The notes under the pieces are model-generated. The model did no database searches, was not told the DNA's origin, and saw nothing but the letters and a program-made list of their open reading frames with translations. From Myxococcus xanthus (GTDB taxonomy: Bacteria > Myxococcota > Myxococcia > Myxococcales > Myxococcaceae), in NCBI RefSeq assembly GCF_006402735.1, contig NZ_CP017174.1:186001-250000 (forward strand): a DNA stretch of 64,000 nt. The letters are read 5' to 3'. Made by a program: the position numbers and the translations under genes. Positions 50,259-58,635 of the stretch are shown piece after piece (positions within the stretch are counted from its first letter, which is position 1; each line of letters starts with the position of its first letter).

Positions 50259-51554
50259 ATGAAGGCACCTCGAGTGGCGGTCATCGGCGGAGGGCTGGGT
50301 GGCCTGTCGGCGGCGGCGCTGTTGGCGCGGGGCGGTTGCGCGGTGACGCTCTTCGAGTGCGCGAAGCACCTGGGCGGCCGGGGACAGACGTCGGACGTGG
50401 AGGGCTTCCGCTTCAACCTCGGCGCCCACGCGCTGTACCAGGGGGGCGCGGGGATGCGCGTGCTTGGCGGGTTGGGCGTGAAGCCCGCGGGCGGCATGCC
50501 CGGTGCGGGTTCGTACCTGCTGAGCGGCGGACGCCTGCACACGATGCCGCGCGGCCTGGTCTCCATGTTGACCACGGACGCGCTGGGGCTGCCGGGGAAG
50601 CTGGAGCTCGCGAAGCTGCTCGCGGGGCTGGGACGCGTGGACCTGGCGCCGCTGGCGAACATCACCACGCGCGACTGGGTGGAGCAGCACCTGTCGAACG
50701 AGGACGCCCGCGCCTTCATCCTGGCGCTGGTGCGGGTGATGACCTACTGCGCGGACGTGGACGCGATGAGCGCCCAGTCCGCCGTCGCCCAGCTCCAGGC
50801 GAAGCCGGCTGTGCTCTACGTGGACGGCGGGTGGAGCACGCTTGTCTCCGAACTGGAGACCCGCGCGCGCGATGCGGGCACCCGGCTGGAGCTCTCCGCG
50901 CGGGTGAGCGCCGTCCTGCTGGAGGATGCGGGCTCGCGCGTTCGGGGCGTGCGGCTCGCGGATGGGACGGAGCACGCGGCGGACGCGGTGGTGGTGGCGG
51001 GCGGGCCGGGTGACATCGCGGCGCTGCTGCCCGCTGACGCGCTCCTGGCGCACGACGCGGCCCGCGCCGTGCCCGTGAAGGCGGCCACGCTGGAGCTGGG
51101 GCTGTCCCGGTTGCCCCGTCCGGACGCGCTGTTCGCGCTCGGTACCGATGGCCCCTGGTACGCGTCGGTGCACTCCGCGGTGGCGAAGCTGGCGCCGCAA
51201 GGCGGCGCGATGGTGCATGTGATGCAATACCTGGGCGGCAGAGGCCCGGAGGCGAGCGAGGCCCGCTTGGAGGAAGTGATGGATGCGCTGCAACCCGGCT
51301 GGCGGACGTCCGTGGTGGCGCGCCGTTACCGGCCCTCCCTGCTGGTGTCGCACTGGCTGCCGACGGCGGAGACGGGTGGCCTGTGCGGACGCCCCTCGGT
51401 GGAGGTGTCGCACGTGCCTGGGTTGTACCGCGTGGGAGATTGGGTGGGGCCGGAGGGCTTGCTCGCGGAGGCGTCCTTCGCCAGCGCGGAGTCGGTGGCG
51501 CGCGCGCTCGTCCCGGGCCAGCAGGTGGCGTCACGCCGGGTAGTGGGGCGCTGA
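50259..51554 (+). CDS. FAD-dependent oxidoreductase of the amine oxidase/phytoene desaturase type
   Basis: The 431-residue protein starts with the FAD motif V-A-V-I-G-G-G-L-G-G-L-S-A-A, then L-G-G-R-G-Q-T and G-A-H-A-L-Y, and ends with the second FAD region Y-R-V-G-D-W-V-G-P-E-G-L-L. GGAGG precedes the ATG. Three bases separate it from the ECF41 sigma factor gene. ECF41 genes are usually linked to a carboxymuconolactone decarboxylase, oxidoreductase or epimerase gene, so this is the expected partner. The substrate is unknown. Confidence 0.87.
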   Translation: MKAPRVAVIGGGLGGLSAAALLARGGCAVTLFECAKHLGGRGQTSDVEGFRFNLGAHALYQGGAGMRVLGGLGVKPAGGMPGAGSYLLSGGRLHTMPRGLVSMLTTDALGLPGKLELAKLLAGLGRVDLAPLANITTRDWVEQHLSNEDARAFILALVRVMTYCADVDAMSAQSAVAQLQAKPAVLYVDGGWSTLVSELETRARDAGTRLELSARVSAVLLEDAGSRVRGVRLADGTEHAADAVVVAGGPGDIAALLPADALLAHDAARAVPVKAATLELGLSRLPRPDALFALGTDGPWYASVHSAVAKLAPQGGAMVHVMQYLGGRGPEASEARLEEVMDALQPGWRTSVVARRYRPSLLVSHWLPTAETGGLCGRPSVEVSHVPGLYRVGDWVGPEGLLAEASFASAESVARALVPGQQVASRRVVGR

Positions 51555-51557
51555 CGC

Positions 51558-52523
51558 ATGGACCGCACCGCGCGCGAAGGACTGGCGCAGGCCGTGCGCG
51601 AGCACGAGCGCTTCCTGTGGGGGCTCTGCTACCGCATGACGGGCGTGTCGGCGGACGCGGAGGACCTGGTGCAGGAGACCTTCACGCGCGCCCTGGCCTC
51701 GCCGCCCGTGCGAACGGAGGCGCTGCGCCCCTGGCTGACGCGGGTGGCGGTGAACCTGGCCCGGGACACGTTGCGGCGGCGCAAGCGCGAGGGCTACGTG
51801 GGACCCTGGCTGCCCTCGCCGCTGGACACGGGAGAGGAGGAGCTGCCGCCCCCTGGCGTGGAGGCGCGGCTGCCGGGAGGCGGCTCCACGGAGGGACGCT
51901 ACGCGTTGCTGGAGAGTGTCTCCTTCGCCTTCCTGCTCGCGCTGGAGGCGCTGTCTCCCAAGCAGCGGGCGGTGCTGCTGCTGCGCGACGTGTTCGACTA
52001 CTCGGTGCGCGAGGTGGCCGAGGCGCTGAACATGAGCGAGCCCAACGTGAAGGTGGTGCACCACCGCGCGCGGGCGGCGATGGCGGCGTACGACCGGGCC
52101 CGCTGCCTGCCGACGCGGGAGTTCCAGGCGCGCTCCCGCGCCGCGCTGGAGGGCTTCCTGGGCGCGCTGCTGACGGGGGACGTGGCGGCGGCGGAGGCGC
52201 TGCTCGCCAGCGACGTGTGCGCGCTGTCGGACGGCGGTGGCCAGTACCGCGCCGCGCGCGTGCCAGTGCTTGGACTGTCGCGCGTGCTGCTGCTCTACCG
52301 GCGGCTGATGGAGATGCGGGGGCCGCCCTCCGCCGTGGAGCCGCGGATGCTCAACGGCCTGCCGGCGGTGGTGGCTGTGTTTCCTCCGCCCCAGCGCGAC
52401 CCGCAGGTGGGCACCCAGATGGTGGTCCGCGTGGAGCTGGGGGCGGACGGGCGAATCACCCAGCTCCACTCCATCCTCACGGACCGCAAGCTCGCCGGGC
52501 TGCGCATGCCCGTGCCCGCCTGA
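51558..52523 (+). CDS. ECF41-family RNA polymerase sigma factor with C-terminal SnoaL-like domain
   Basis: The 321-residue protein has region 2 (D-A-E-D-L-V-Q-E-T-F-T-R), a linker Y-V-G-P-W-L-P-S-P that corresponds to the W-L-P-E-P motif of ECF41, region 4 (S-V-R-E-V-A-E-A-L-N-M-S-E-P-N-V-K) and a C-terminal SnoaL-like domain with D-G-G-G-Q. In ECF41 proteins this domain works in place of an anti-sigma factor and controls activity through contact with the linker. The Glu of W-L-P-E-P is Ser here and the D-G-G-G-K Lys is Gln. No anti-sigma gene is present, as expected. Confidence 0.92.
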   Translation: MDRTAREGLAQAVREHERFLWGLCYRMTGVSADAEDLVQETFTRALASPPVRTEALRPWLTRVAVNLARDTLRRRKREGYVGPWLPSPLDTGEEELPPPGVEARLPGGGSTEGRYALLESVSFAFLLALEALSPKQRAVLLLRDVFDYSVREVAEALNMSEPNVKVVHHRARAAMAAYDRARCLPTREFQARSRAALEGFLGALLTGDVAAAEALLASDVCALSDGGGQYRAARVPVLGLSRVLLLYRRLMEMRGPPSAVEPRMLNGLPAVVAVFPPPQRDPQVGTQMVVRVELGADGRITQLHSILTDRKLAGLRMPVPA

Positions 52524-52539
52524 GCACTCCGGTGGCGCT

Positions 52540-53118
52540 TCAGCTCGCCGGGCGCCGGGCGATGATGAGCTCGCTCACGCCCTGGAGCCGCTGCACGCGC
52601 CGCTCGACGTCGAAGCCCGCGCGCCGCACCAGGTCGAACGTGTCCCGGTTCAGCCGGCACCCGCCGCTCACCCGAATCCAGGCGGGGGTGAGCAAGTCCT
52701 GCACGGTGGCCAGCGCTGGCGAGGGCGCGCGCACGTGCTCCAGCATGCGCAGCGCGCCGCCCGGGCGCAGGACCCGGAAAATCTCCGCCAGCGCCCGCGC
52801 CGGGGCCTCCACGCTGCAGAAGACGAGGCTGGACACCACGGCGTCGAAGGAGGCGGCGGGGAAGGGCAGTGACTCCACGCTGGCGTACAGCAGCCGCGCG
52901 TTGGGCCGCCGTCGCTGGGCGCGCGCGAGCGCCGCTTCGTCCACGTCGATGGCGGTGACGGCGGTGACGGTGTCCGGGTAGCCGGGCAGCGCCAGACCGG
53001 TGCCGGTGCCCACCTCCAGCACGTGGCCGGACAGGCCGCGCACCAGCTTGCGCCGGGCGGCGGTGAGGCCCAGCCAGCCCAGGGGCGTCATGACTGCGTC
53101 GTACGCGAGTGCCTTCAT
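52540..53118 (-). CDS. class I SAM-dependent methyltransferase
   Basis: The 192-residue protein has the SAM site V-L-E-V-G-T-G-T-G-L, acidic D in A-I-D-V-D, and S-L-P-F-P-A-A-S-F-D-A-V. It is like small UbiE/phospholipid-type methyltransferases. It is convergent with the sigma factor gene at a 16-base gap. The substrate cannot be told. Confidence 0.9.
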   Translation of the reverse strand: MKALAYDAVMTPLGWLGLTAARRKLVRGLSGHVLEVGTGTGLALPGYPDTVTAVTAIDVDEAALARAQRRRPNARLLYASVESLPFPAASFDAVVSSLVFCSVEAPARALAEIFRVLRPGGALRMLEHVRAPSPALATVQDLLTPAWIRVSGGCRLNRDTFDLVRRAGFDVERRVQRLQGVSELIIARRPAS

Positions 53119-53232
53119 GCAGCAGCCTCCTCGTCAGAAACGCGCGGGCCCGGAAGCCCGCCGCGGATGCGCCGGAACTCCGGGCCCATGAGACGCCAGG
53201 CTGCCGCGAGAAGGGCAGCGGACGTTGCGACC

Positions 53233-54042
53233 CTACCGCGCGCCCACCGTTCCCGGGCTCTTCGGCGACGACGGCGGCGGCGAGGAGGCCGTGCCCGGCT
53301 CCCGGCGCCGCAGGACGCCCCAGAGGCCGTAGAGCACCAGCGCGATGCAGCCGTACTGCGCGGGCGTCAGACCGAAATAGCGGGCGTCCACGTAGGCCAT
53401 GTCCGTGGCGCGCAGGTAGTCGAAGAAGAAGCGGCACGTCGCGTACAGCACCGCCAGCAGCGGCAGCAGGCGCCCCTTCAGCTTCCCCGCGTTGCGCAGC
53501 GCGTACAGCACGCCGCTGATGGCGAAGAGCGCCATGGCGTCGTACATGCCCAGGTCGTGCCGAGGGCCGCCGGGGAAGGCTACCGCCAGGAAGAAGTCCG
53601 TGGGCACGCCCGGGTGGTCATGCACGGCGAAGCAGCCCAGCCGCGCCACCGCCCAGCCTGGCGCCACGCCCAGGGCGAACGAGTCCGCGTAGTCCGAGAA
53701 GCGCAGCTTGCGGACCTTGAAGAACACGACGGCGGCGAGGATGCCGCCCAGGAGGCCACCGAACGAGGACAGGCCATCCCAGACCTTCAAAATCTGGAAC
53801 GGGCTCTTGGACAGCTCCTCCGGGTGGTAGAAGAACAGGTGCACCCAGTGGCCCACGACGACGCCGACACCCACGCCCCAGGGCGCGAAGTCGGCGAGCG
53901 GCTCCGGGTTCAGGCCTTCGCGCTCGGCGTTGCGGCCAAGCAGGCGAGCGGCCAGCAGGATGCCCACCGCGACCAAGATGCCGAAGGGCTCGATTTTGAG
54001 GGGCCCCAGCTCAATCGAGGGGGCGTGCCAATAGGGAATCAC
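53233..54042 (-). CDS. prolipoprotein diacylglyceryl transferase-like protein
   Basis: The 269-residue protein has seven membrane helices and the Lgt pattern of H-W-V-H-L-F-F, S-S-F-G-G-L-L-G-G and R-L-G-C-F-A-V-H-D-H-P-G, which replaces the usual G-R-x-G-N-F-x-N signature. Lgt adds diacylglycerol to the lipobox cysteine. I use the GTG with GGAG nine to ten bases upstream. The changed signature leaves open whether it is a full Lgt or a related lipid transferase; myxobacteria may carry more than one. Confidence 0.8.
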   Translation of the reverse strand: MIPYWHAPSIELGPLKIEPFGILVAVGILLAARLLGRNAEREGLNPEPLADFAPWGVGVGVVVGHWVHLFFYHPEELSKSPFQILKVWDGLSSFGGLLGGILAAVVFFKVRKLRFSDYADSFALGVAPGWAVARLGCFAVHDHPGVPTDFFLAVAFPGGPRHDLGMYDAMALFAISGVLYALRNAGKLKGRLLPLLAVLYATCRFFFDYLRATDMAYVDARYFGLTPAQYGCIALVLYGLWGVLRRREPGTASSPPPSSPKSPGTVGAR

Positions 54043-54686
54043 GTCAGGCGGCTCCAGGGGATGCGAACGTCCCACCCTTAATCCGGGCGGAGGGATGTGG
54101 GCGAACAATCGTCGGAACGGAGTCTTTCCCGGCCTCGTCTTCTCCGAGGTCGGGTGGAGGACACCGCTCCTGTGTGCCTCCGGGCACCTCGCTCGTACCC
54201 GGGAGGGAATCACTCCCACTTCCGGACGTTCGCGCAAGGCCAGTTAGAACCGAATTAATCCATTCGTGCGTGTACTACGGGAAATCCGTGGTTTTTTGTC
54301 AGGCCCTTCCTGTCCAATCGAACGGGAACGCAGGGCCTCTCTGGAGGAAGGGGGACAGGCATGACGCCGCGAGCAGACTGTCACGTCGGGCCGGGCGCGC
54401 GACTGCGCGCGCTGCGGACGTGCGCGCGCTCCTGGCCGCGCCACCCCTCGCCCGGGCGACCCCTTCCACCCGCCGGGCCGGAGGTCCCGGGGGGACGTCG
54501 CCATCGGCACGCGGCGCGGATGACGCGCTGGCGGGCCACCGCTGTCGGAGGCGCGCGGCCACGAGCGCGGCCCCATTGCCCCTGTCGCACGCGCGAGGCT
54601 CCGCACGCGACGGGTGCTGACCTGATGCCGGACGACCTCGCCTCATGCGTCCGGCGTAGCACGGTGGTTCAAGGAGCACACAACCC
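54043..54686. other. 644-base gap with an A+T-richer patch upstream of the subtilase
   Basis: The segment 54240-54310 is richer in A+T than its surroundings and holds GAATTAAT and TTTTTT, so it may be a promoter region. A 109-codon frame at 54361-54690 ends in an ATGA overlap with the subtilase and has a purine-rich stretch before its ATG, but its composition is Arg/Pro-rich and does not look coding. The subtilase has its own AAGGAG. Confidence 0.4.
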
Positions 54687-56114
54687 ATGAAGTCCTACCT
54701 GTTGGTTCCAAAGGAGTCCATCGAGACGCAGGCTCGCGTGGGGCCTCGCGGCACGGAGCAGGGCGAGCGCGTGCTGTCGCGCACGACGGCGCTGCGCTTC
54801 GCGGTGGCGAACAAGGCGCCCGACGCGTTGTTCGCGCTCGGACTGCGGTCGGCCACGTTGCCCGGCCCGCGCCCGCCCGTCAGTGGACAGGAAGAGCGTC
54901 GTCGGAAGGGCAAGGGCGCGAAGTCGGCGCGCATGGGCACGCGCGGCGCGGACGCCTCCACGCCGCCCATGCCGGGCGCGACGGTGGCCGAGCAGACCGG
55001 CTCGGAGCCGGGCAGCTACCGGTACATGCCGCTCATCGGTGCCACCATGGCTCACTTCTACGAAGAGCATACGGAGAAGGAAGCCCGCGGCGAGCTGGAG
55101 CGCGACTTCGAGTTCATCCCCGACGTCGTCCCGTTGTCCTTCCCTGGCCCGGTGTCGGCGGGACAACCTGGACCGCGCAACCGGGGCATGTCCTCGCTGG
55201 CCGAGCGCGAGTGGCCCGACGAGTCCGGCGTTCCCCTGGCCCACGCCCAGGGCATCCGCGGCGCCGGCGTCATGCTGGGCATCCTCGACACCGGTGTGGA
55301 CGCGGACCATCCCGAGCACGCGGCGCGCGTCATCCAGTTCCGCTACGTGTCGCTGTTCCCCAACTCGCCGCACAATCCGGCGCGTGACATCCGCGGCTTC
55401 GACCCGGACGGCCACGGTACGCACGTGTGCGGCATCGCCGCGGGTGTGCACCACGGCGTCGCCCCGGAGGTGGACCTCTACGTCGCCTCCGTCATCGAAT
55501 CGGAGACCATCCGCACCAGCCTGGGCCGCGTGGCCGCGGGCATGGAGTGGCTGCTGCACCAGTTCAGCCGCCCGGAGAACTCGACGCGGCCCGCGGTGGT
55601 CAACCTGTCGCTCGGCTTCCCGCTGATGCCGCCGCCCGGCATTTCGGAGGCTGACTACAACCTCAACCTGCGCGCGCTGCAGACGATGATTCGTCGCCTG
55701 CTCGACAGCAATGTCCTGCCGGTTGTGGCGGCAGGTAACAGTGGACCCGACACGGTTGGTTATCCAGCCGCCTTTCCAGAATCACTGGCTGTCGGCGCGG
55801 TCGACTTCGAGCGTAACGTGGCCACATTCTCCGCGAGTGGCACCGTGGGTAGGCGCGTCGTGCCGGACATCATGGGGTATGGCGTGAATGTCTATTCCAG
55901 CACGGAGCGTCGTTGTAACAACCAGGCGTTCTACGAGCGAATGAGTGGCACGAGCATGGCAGCGCCTTATGTAGCGGGTATCGCGGCGCTGTACCGTTGC
56001 CGTGCCCCTGACTTGACGGCGCTCGAGGTGAGGGATTTGATCCTGTCGAATGCGGTGAAGCTCCCTCGGTCGGGAACGCACAAGACAGGCAAGGGCCTGG
56101 CCGTATTCAGGTGA
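54687..56114 (+). CDS. subtilisin-like (S8) serine protease without signal peptide
   Basis: The 475-residue protein has a non-hydrophobic N-terminal region of about 185 residues with a basic linker, then the catalytic domain with Asp201 (L-D-T-G-V-D), His243 (G-H-G-T-H-V), oxyanion Asn (A-A-G-N-S-G) and Ser423 (G-T-S-M-A-A-P). All catalytic residues are present. The lack of an export signal suggests a cytoplasmic or non-classically exported protease. It is followed by a small gene on the same strand 63 bases later. Confidence 0.92.
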   Translation: MKSYLLVPKESIETQARVGPRGTEQGERVLSRTTALRFAVANKAPDALFALGLRSATLPGPRPPVSGQEERRRKGKGAKSARMGTRGADASTPPMPGATVAEQTGSEPGSYRYMPLIGATMAHFYEEHTEKEARGELERDFEFIPDVVPLSFPGPVSAGQPGPRNRGMSSLAEREWPDESGVPLAHAQGIRGAGVMLGILDTGVDADHPEHAARVIQFRYVSLFPNSPHNPARDIRGFDPDGHGTHVCGIAAGVHHGVAPEVDLYVASVIESETIRTSLGRVAAGMEWLLHQFSRPENSTRPAVVNLSLGFPLMPPPGISEADYNLNLRALQTMIRRLLDSNVLPVVAAGNSGPDTVGYPAAFPESLAVGAVDFERNVATFSASGTVGRRVVPDIMGYGVNVYSSTERRCNNQAFYERMSGTSMAAPYVAGIAALYRCRAPDLTALEVRDLILSNAVKLPRSGTHKTGKGLAVFR

Positions 56115-56177
56115 CGGTGGTGGTTGAAGCCGGGGTCGGCGCCATTCGAGCGCCGGACCCGGGAGAGGATGAGGGCC

Positions 56178-56594
56178 ATGGGCAGGAAGAATGGCGAGTG
56201 GGGGGACGTCCGGGTCGGCGGCGTCCCGGGTCTGTCCGCGCGCGTGCGCCCATTGCCGGGCGCCGCGGGTGCGGACACGCAGCCCGACTGGATTGACGTG
56301 ACGGTGATGCCCCGCGAGGAGCCGGCGGCGGCGTCGCGTGGACGCACGTCTCCACGTCCGCCCGTCCGCTCCCGCGCGGAAGTTCACCAGGCTGGCCTGG
56401 CCGAGAGCGCGCGCTTCCACCAGAGCCTCATGCGCTGGCTGGAGGCACACCATCTCCTGGGCGCGGTGCGCTCGGTGAGCGAGCCGGGCTCCATGCCCAT
56501 GCTCCACCTGCGCTGCGCGCCGCGGGTGCTGGACCAGCTGCGCCGTGCCCCGGAGTTCGAAGCGGGCACGATGATGCCCCTCGACCTCATCTAG
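56178..56594 (+). CDS. small partner protein of the subtilase, unknown function
   Basis: The 138-residue protein has a basic, Pro-rich first half and a C-terminal domain of about 65 residues with alternating helix and strand (A-R-F-H-Q-S-L-M-R-W-L-E, A-V-R-S-V-S-E-P-G-S-M-P-M-L-H-L-R-C, A-P-R-V-L-D-Q-L-R-R). The last part, with strand-helix-strand order and length, resembles the propeptide/inhibitor I9 type fold of subtilases; that is inference from pattern only. I start at the ATG after GAGGATGAGGGCC. Longer starts at 56169 and 56124 exist. Confidence 0.62.
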   Translation: MGRKNGEWGDVRVGGVPGLSARVRPLPGAAGADTQPDWIDVTVMPREEPAAASRGRTSPRPPVRSRAEVHQAGLAESARFHQSLMRWLEAHHLLGAVRSVSEPGSMPMLHLRCAPRVLDQLRRAPEFEAGTMMPLDLI

Positions 56595-57035
56595 CGGTGG
56601 GTGCCCCTCGCCTCGCACCCCTGGTCTGGGACTCCCTCCCTGTCTGAAGAGGGCTGCCCGGGTGGCTCTGCCGCCACCAGGAAAAGCGTGTGTTCCCGCC
56701 TTTCCTGAAGATGTGGCCGAGCTTTCGTTTCCGCTACTAAGAACCGACGGCTCCGCCGCTTCTTCCTGAATAGCTTGGAATCTCGTGATTAGCCCGTCAT
56801 CCTGCCAGTCGCCCGCGAGTCGAAGGGTGACGTCGGCTGGCGGACGGGGTGAAGCGCACCGCGTGTGAGGCTGTGCGTGCGGCGACGCGGTGAGCAGTGA
56901 TTGTCTCCCATTGTCGCCGTGTCTCTCTGTCACCCGCGTCGCGCGGTGTGACGTCCATTGCACACGCGCACAGTCAGTTCGTCCCCATCTCGTCCCGGTG
57001 CCGCCAGGAAAACCAGGGACCTGCGTCTGTTCGTT

Positions 57036-57058
57036 GAAAGGCACGAAGGTTGCCTTTC
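57036..57058. repeat. 8-bp inverted repeat
   Basis: GAAAGGCA and TGCCTTTC with a 7-base spacer. It could be an operator or a small hairpin. Confidence 0.6.
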
Positions 57059-57372
57059 GCGGTTATTGGACGCGAGCCCCGGAGTCCATCCATGCAACTG
57101 GCGATGAAGCCCTCACGAGGTGCGTGCAGCCCTTCTCACCTGGAGGTGGCGCGATGACGGCCTGGAAACCAGGAAGCTCGTGCCGCCGCTGCCGACGCAG
57201 GCGCTCCCCCCGGGTGTCCCGCCCGCCCGCCACCTCCAGCGCTCCGAAGGCCAGCCCCCACGCCAGCGTCGCGGCGCGGTGCGTGGCCGGCAGGCGGTGT
57301 GGGTGCCTGGCGTCGGGCCACCGCAGCGTCCGGCGCCGCGTGGAGCGGATCCGCCGCCAGACGCGGCAGTGG

Positions 57373-57397
57373 TGGTGACTGGTGACGCCAGTCACCA
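57373..57397. repeat. 10-bp inverted repeat upstream of the M91 protease gene
   Basis: TGGTGACTGG and CCAGTCACCA with a 5-base spacer are perfect complements. More GTGAC/GTCAC elements follow to 57417, making a cluster of related half sites. Confidence 0.65.
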
Positions 57398-57561
57398 GTC
57401 GGTGAGCGGCGTCACCGGGCCGCCTGTCCCACCAGGCCTCAGAGACAGGCGTAACCCATTGAAATCACGTCCCTTTTGAAGCAAGCTCTGACGCGCTGCG
57501 ATAGGCACGGGAGATGCTCTGGTGTCGGGGAGTCGCCTACCTCCCGCACCCGAGGCTCCCC

Positions 57562-58554
57562 ATGAAGATCCGCTCCAAGCCGTCCTTCTCCAAGCCGTCC
57601 ACGTCCTCCTCCTCTTCCTCGCGTTCCCGCTCCAGCAGCGCGCCCCCGAAGGTGGACACCAGCAAGACGCAGAAGACGGAAACCTCGGCCAGGCCCAACG
57701 CCCCGCGCCCGACACCTGGCGAACTGCAGACGGGCAAGGACAACCTCAAGCGCACGGACTACGGCGTGGTGCACCCGGACCTGCAGGGCATCCGCACGCG
57801 CCGTGACAGCGGTCAGTCCGGCGCGGACTTCGCGGACTTCAATTCGGACGTGCGCAACTCCACGCACCAGCTGATGAATCAGCCCAATGGCCGCCGGATG
57901 ATGACGGAGCTCGACGGCCGCACGCAGGCGGTGAACCCTGGCGCGACGGGCACCCTGCGCAACCCGGTGACGGTGATGGACGTCTACTCGGGCCGCAATG
58001 CCCCGCTGCCCAATGCGCAGGCGCCTCGGAACGACGGCACGTTCGAGTCGACGCGTCCGGCGTACCGCACCGGCGGCCAGCCTGGCGCGGGCCGGCCCAG
58101 CGACATCAAGTACAACGAGCAGGGCTCCGGCTCGCGCGTCGCCAGCCTGGGCCACGAGTCGGTTCACGCCTGGCGCGGGGCCAACGGGCTCCAGGTCAGC
58201 CCGCTGCAGGCCAGCAAGCACGCCAACGCGCCCGTTTTCAACCAGCAGCCGGCCTACACGCACGCCATGAAGGAGACGGTCGACGACCGCCTTCGCCTCA
58301 CGGAGGAGTTCGAGACGGTGGGCCTGCGTCCCACGCCGCACACGCCCAAGGGCTGGGCGCCCAGCGACAACATGATTCGCGCCGAGCACGGGCTGCCGCT
58401 GCGCCAGGACTACTCGGGTATGCGCCCGGGCAACAACAGCAACGACACCAACCTGAGCATGTTCGACCAGGGCTCGGACAACCGGAGCTTCTTCCAGCGG
58501 ATGAGCGGCCAGCCGACGCCCATCGGCAAGATTCTCAACGACCAGGAGGGCTGA
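57562..58554 (+). CDS. M91-family zinc metalloprotease (NleD/HopH1-like)
   Basis: The 330-residue protein has a Ser/Lys-rich, disordered N-terminus of about 70 residues. A domain of the M91 pattern follows: G-R-R-M-M-T-E-L, zinc site H198-E-S-V-H202 in L-G-H-E-S-V-H-A-W-R-G-A-N-G, E-E-F-E-T-V-G-L and S-D-N-M-I-R-A-E-H-G-L-P-L-R-Q-D-Y. M91 includes type III effectors that cut host kinases. No hydrophobic signal peptide is present, so it may be delivered by another route or act inside the cell. No immunity gene is clear. Confidence 0.82.
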   Translation: MKIRSKPSFSKPSTSSSSSSRSRSSSAPPKVDTSKTQKTETSARPNAPRPTPGELQTGKDNLKRTDYGVVHPDLQGIRTRRDSGQSGADFADFNSDVRNSTHQLMNQPNGRRMMTELDGRTQAVNPGATGTLRNPVTVMDVYSGRNAPLPNAQAPRNDGTFESTRPAYRTGGQPGAGRPSDIKYNEQGSGSRVASLGHESVHAWRGANGLQVSPLQASKHANAPVFNQQPAYTHAMKETVDDRLRLTEEFETVGLRPTPHTPKGWAPSDNMIRAEHGLPLRQDYSGMRPGNNSNDTNLSMFDQGSDNRSFFQRMSGQPTPIGKILNDQEG

Positions 58555-58571
58555 GCAGCGCCTTCATGAAA

Positions 58572-58603
58572 ACGGGCCCTCGTCATTCCGCACGAGGGCC
58601 CGT
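58572..58603. terminator. 12-bp perfect hairpin between convergent genes
   Basis: ACGGGCCCTCGT (58572-58583) and ACGAGGGCCCGT (58592-58603) pair fully with an 8-base loop. On the minus strand TTTTC follows, so it is the rho-independent terminator of the His/Cys-repeat gene and probably acts for the M91 gene too. Confidence 0.8.
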
Positions 58604-58635
58604 CACTGCCTCATGAGCTCGAGCTCAGGGGCGCC

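Larger units (their letters stand above)
56595..57561. other. 967-base stretch without a convincing gene
   Basis: Short open frames here are Arg-rich shadows without ribosome sites. The part 56690-56800 is richer in A+T than its surroundings. The segment holds two clear inverted repeats (57036-57058 and 57373-57397), the second about 165 bases before the M91 gene. It could hold a long leader, an RNA or only regulatory sites. Confidence 0.45.

Noticed and set aside
54361..54690. 109-codon frame ending in ATGA overlap with the subtilase start
   Set aside because: The overlap and an upstream purine tract are attractive, but composition is Arg/Pro-rich, third positions are not biased as in neighbours, and the subtilase has its own AAGGAG.
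56890..57479. Two overlapping plus-strand frames in the gene-poor stretch
   Set aside because: Arg/Cys/Pro-rich with weak third-position bias, no ribosome site and no family features.
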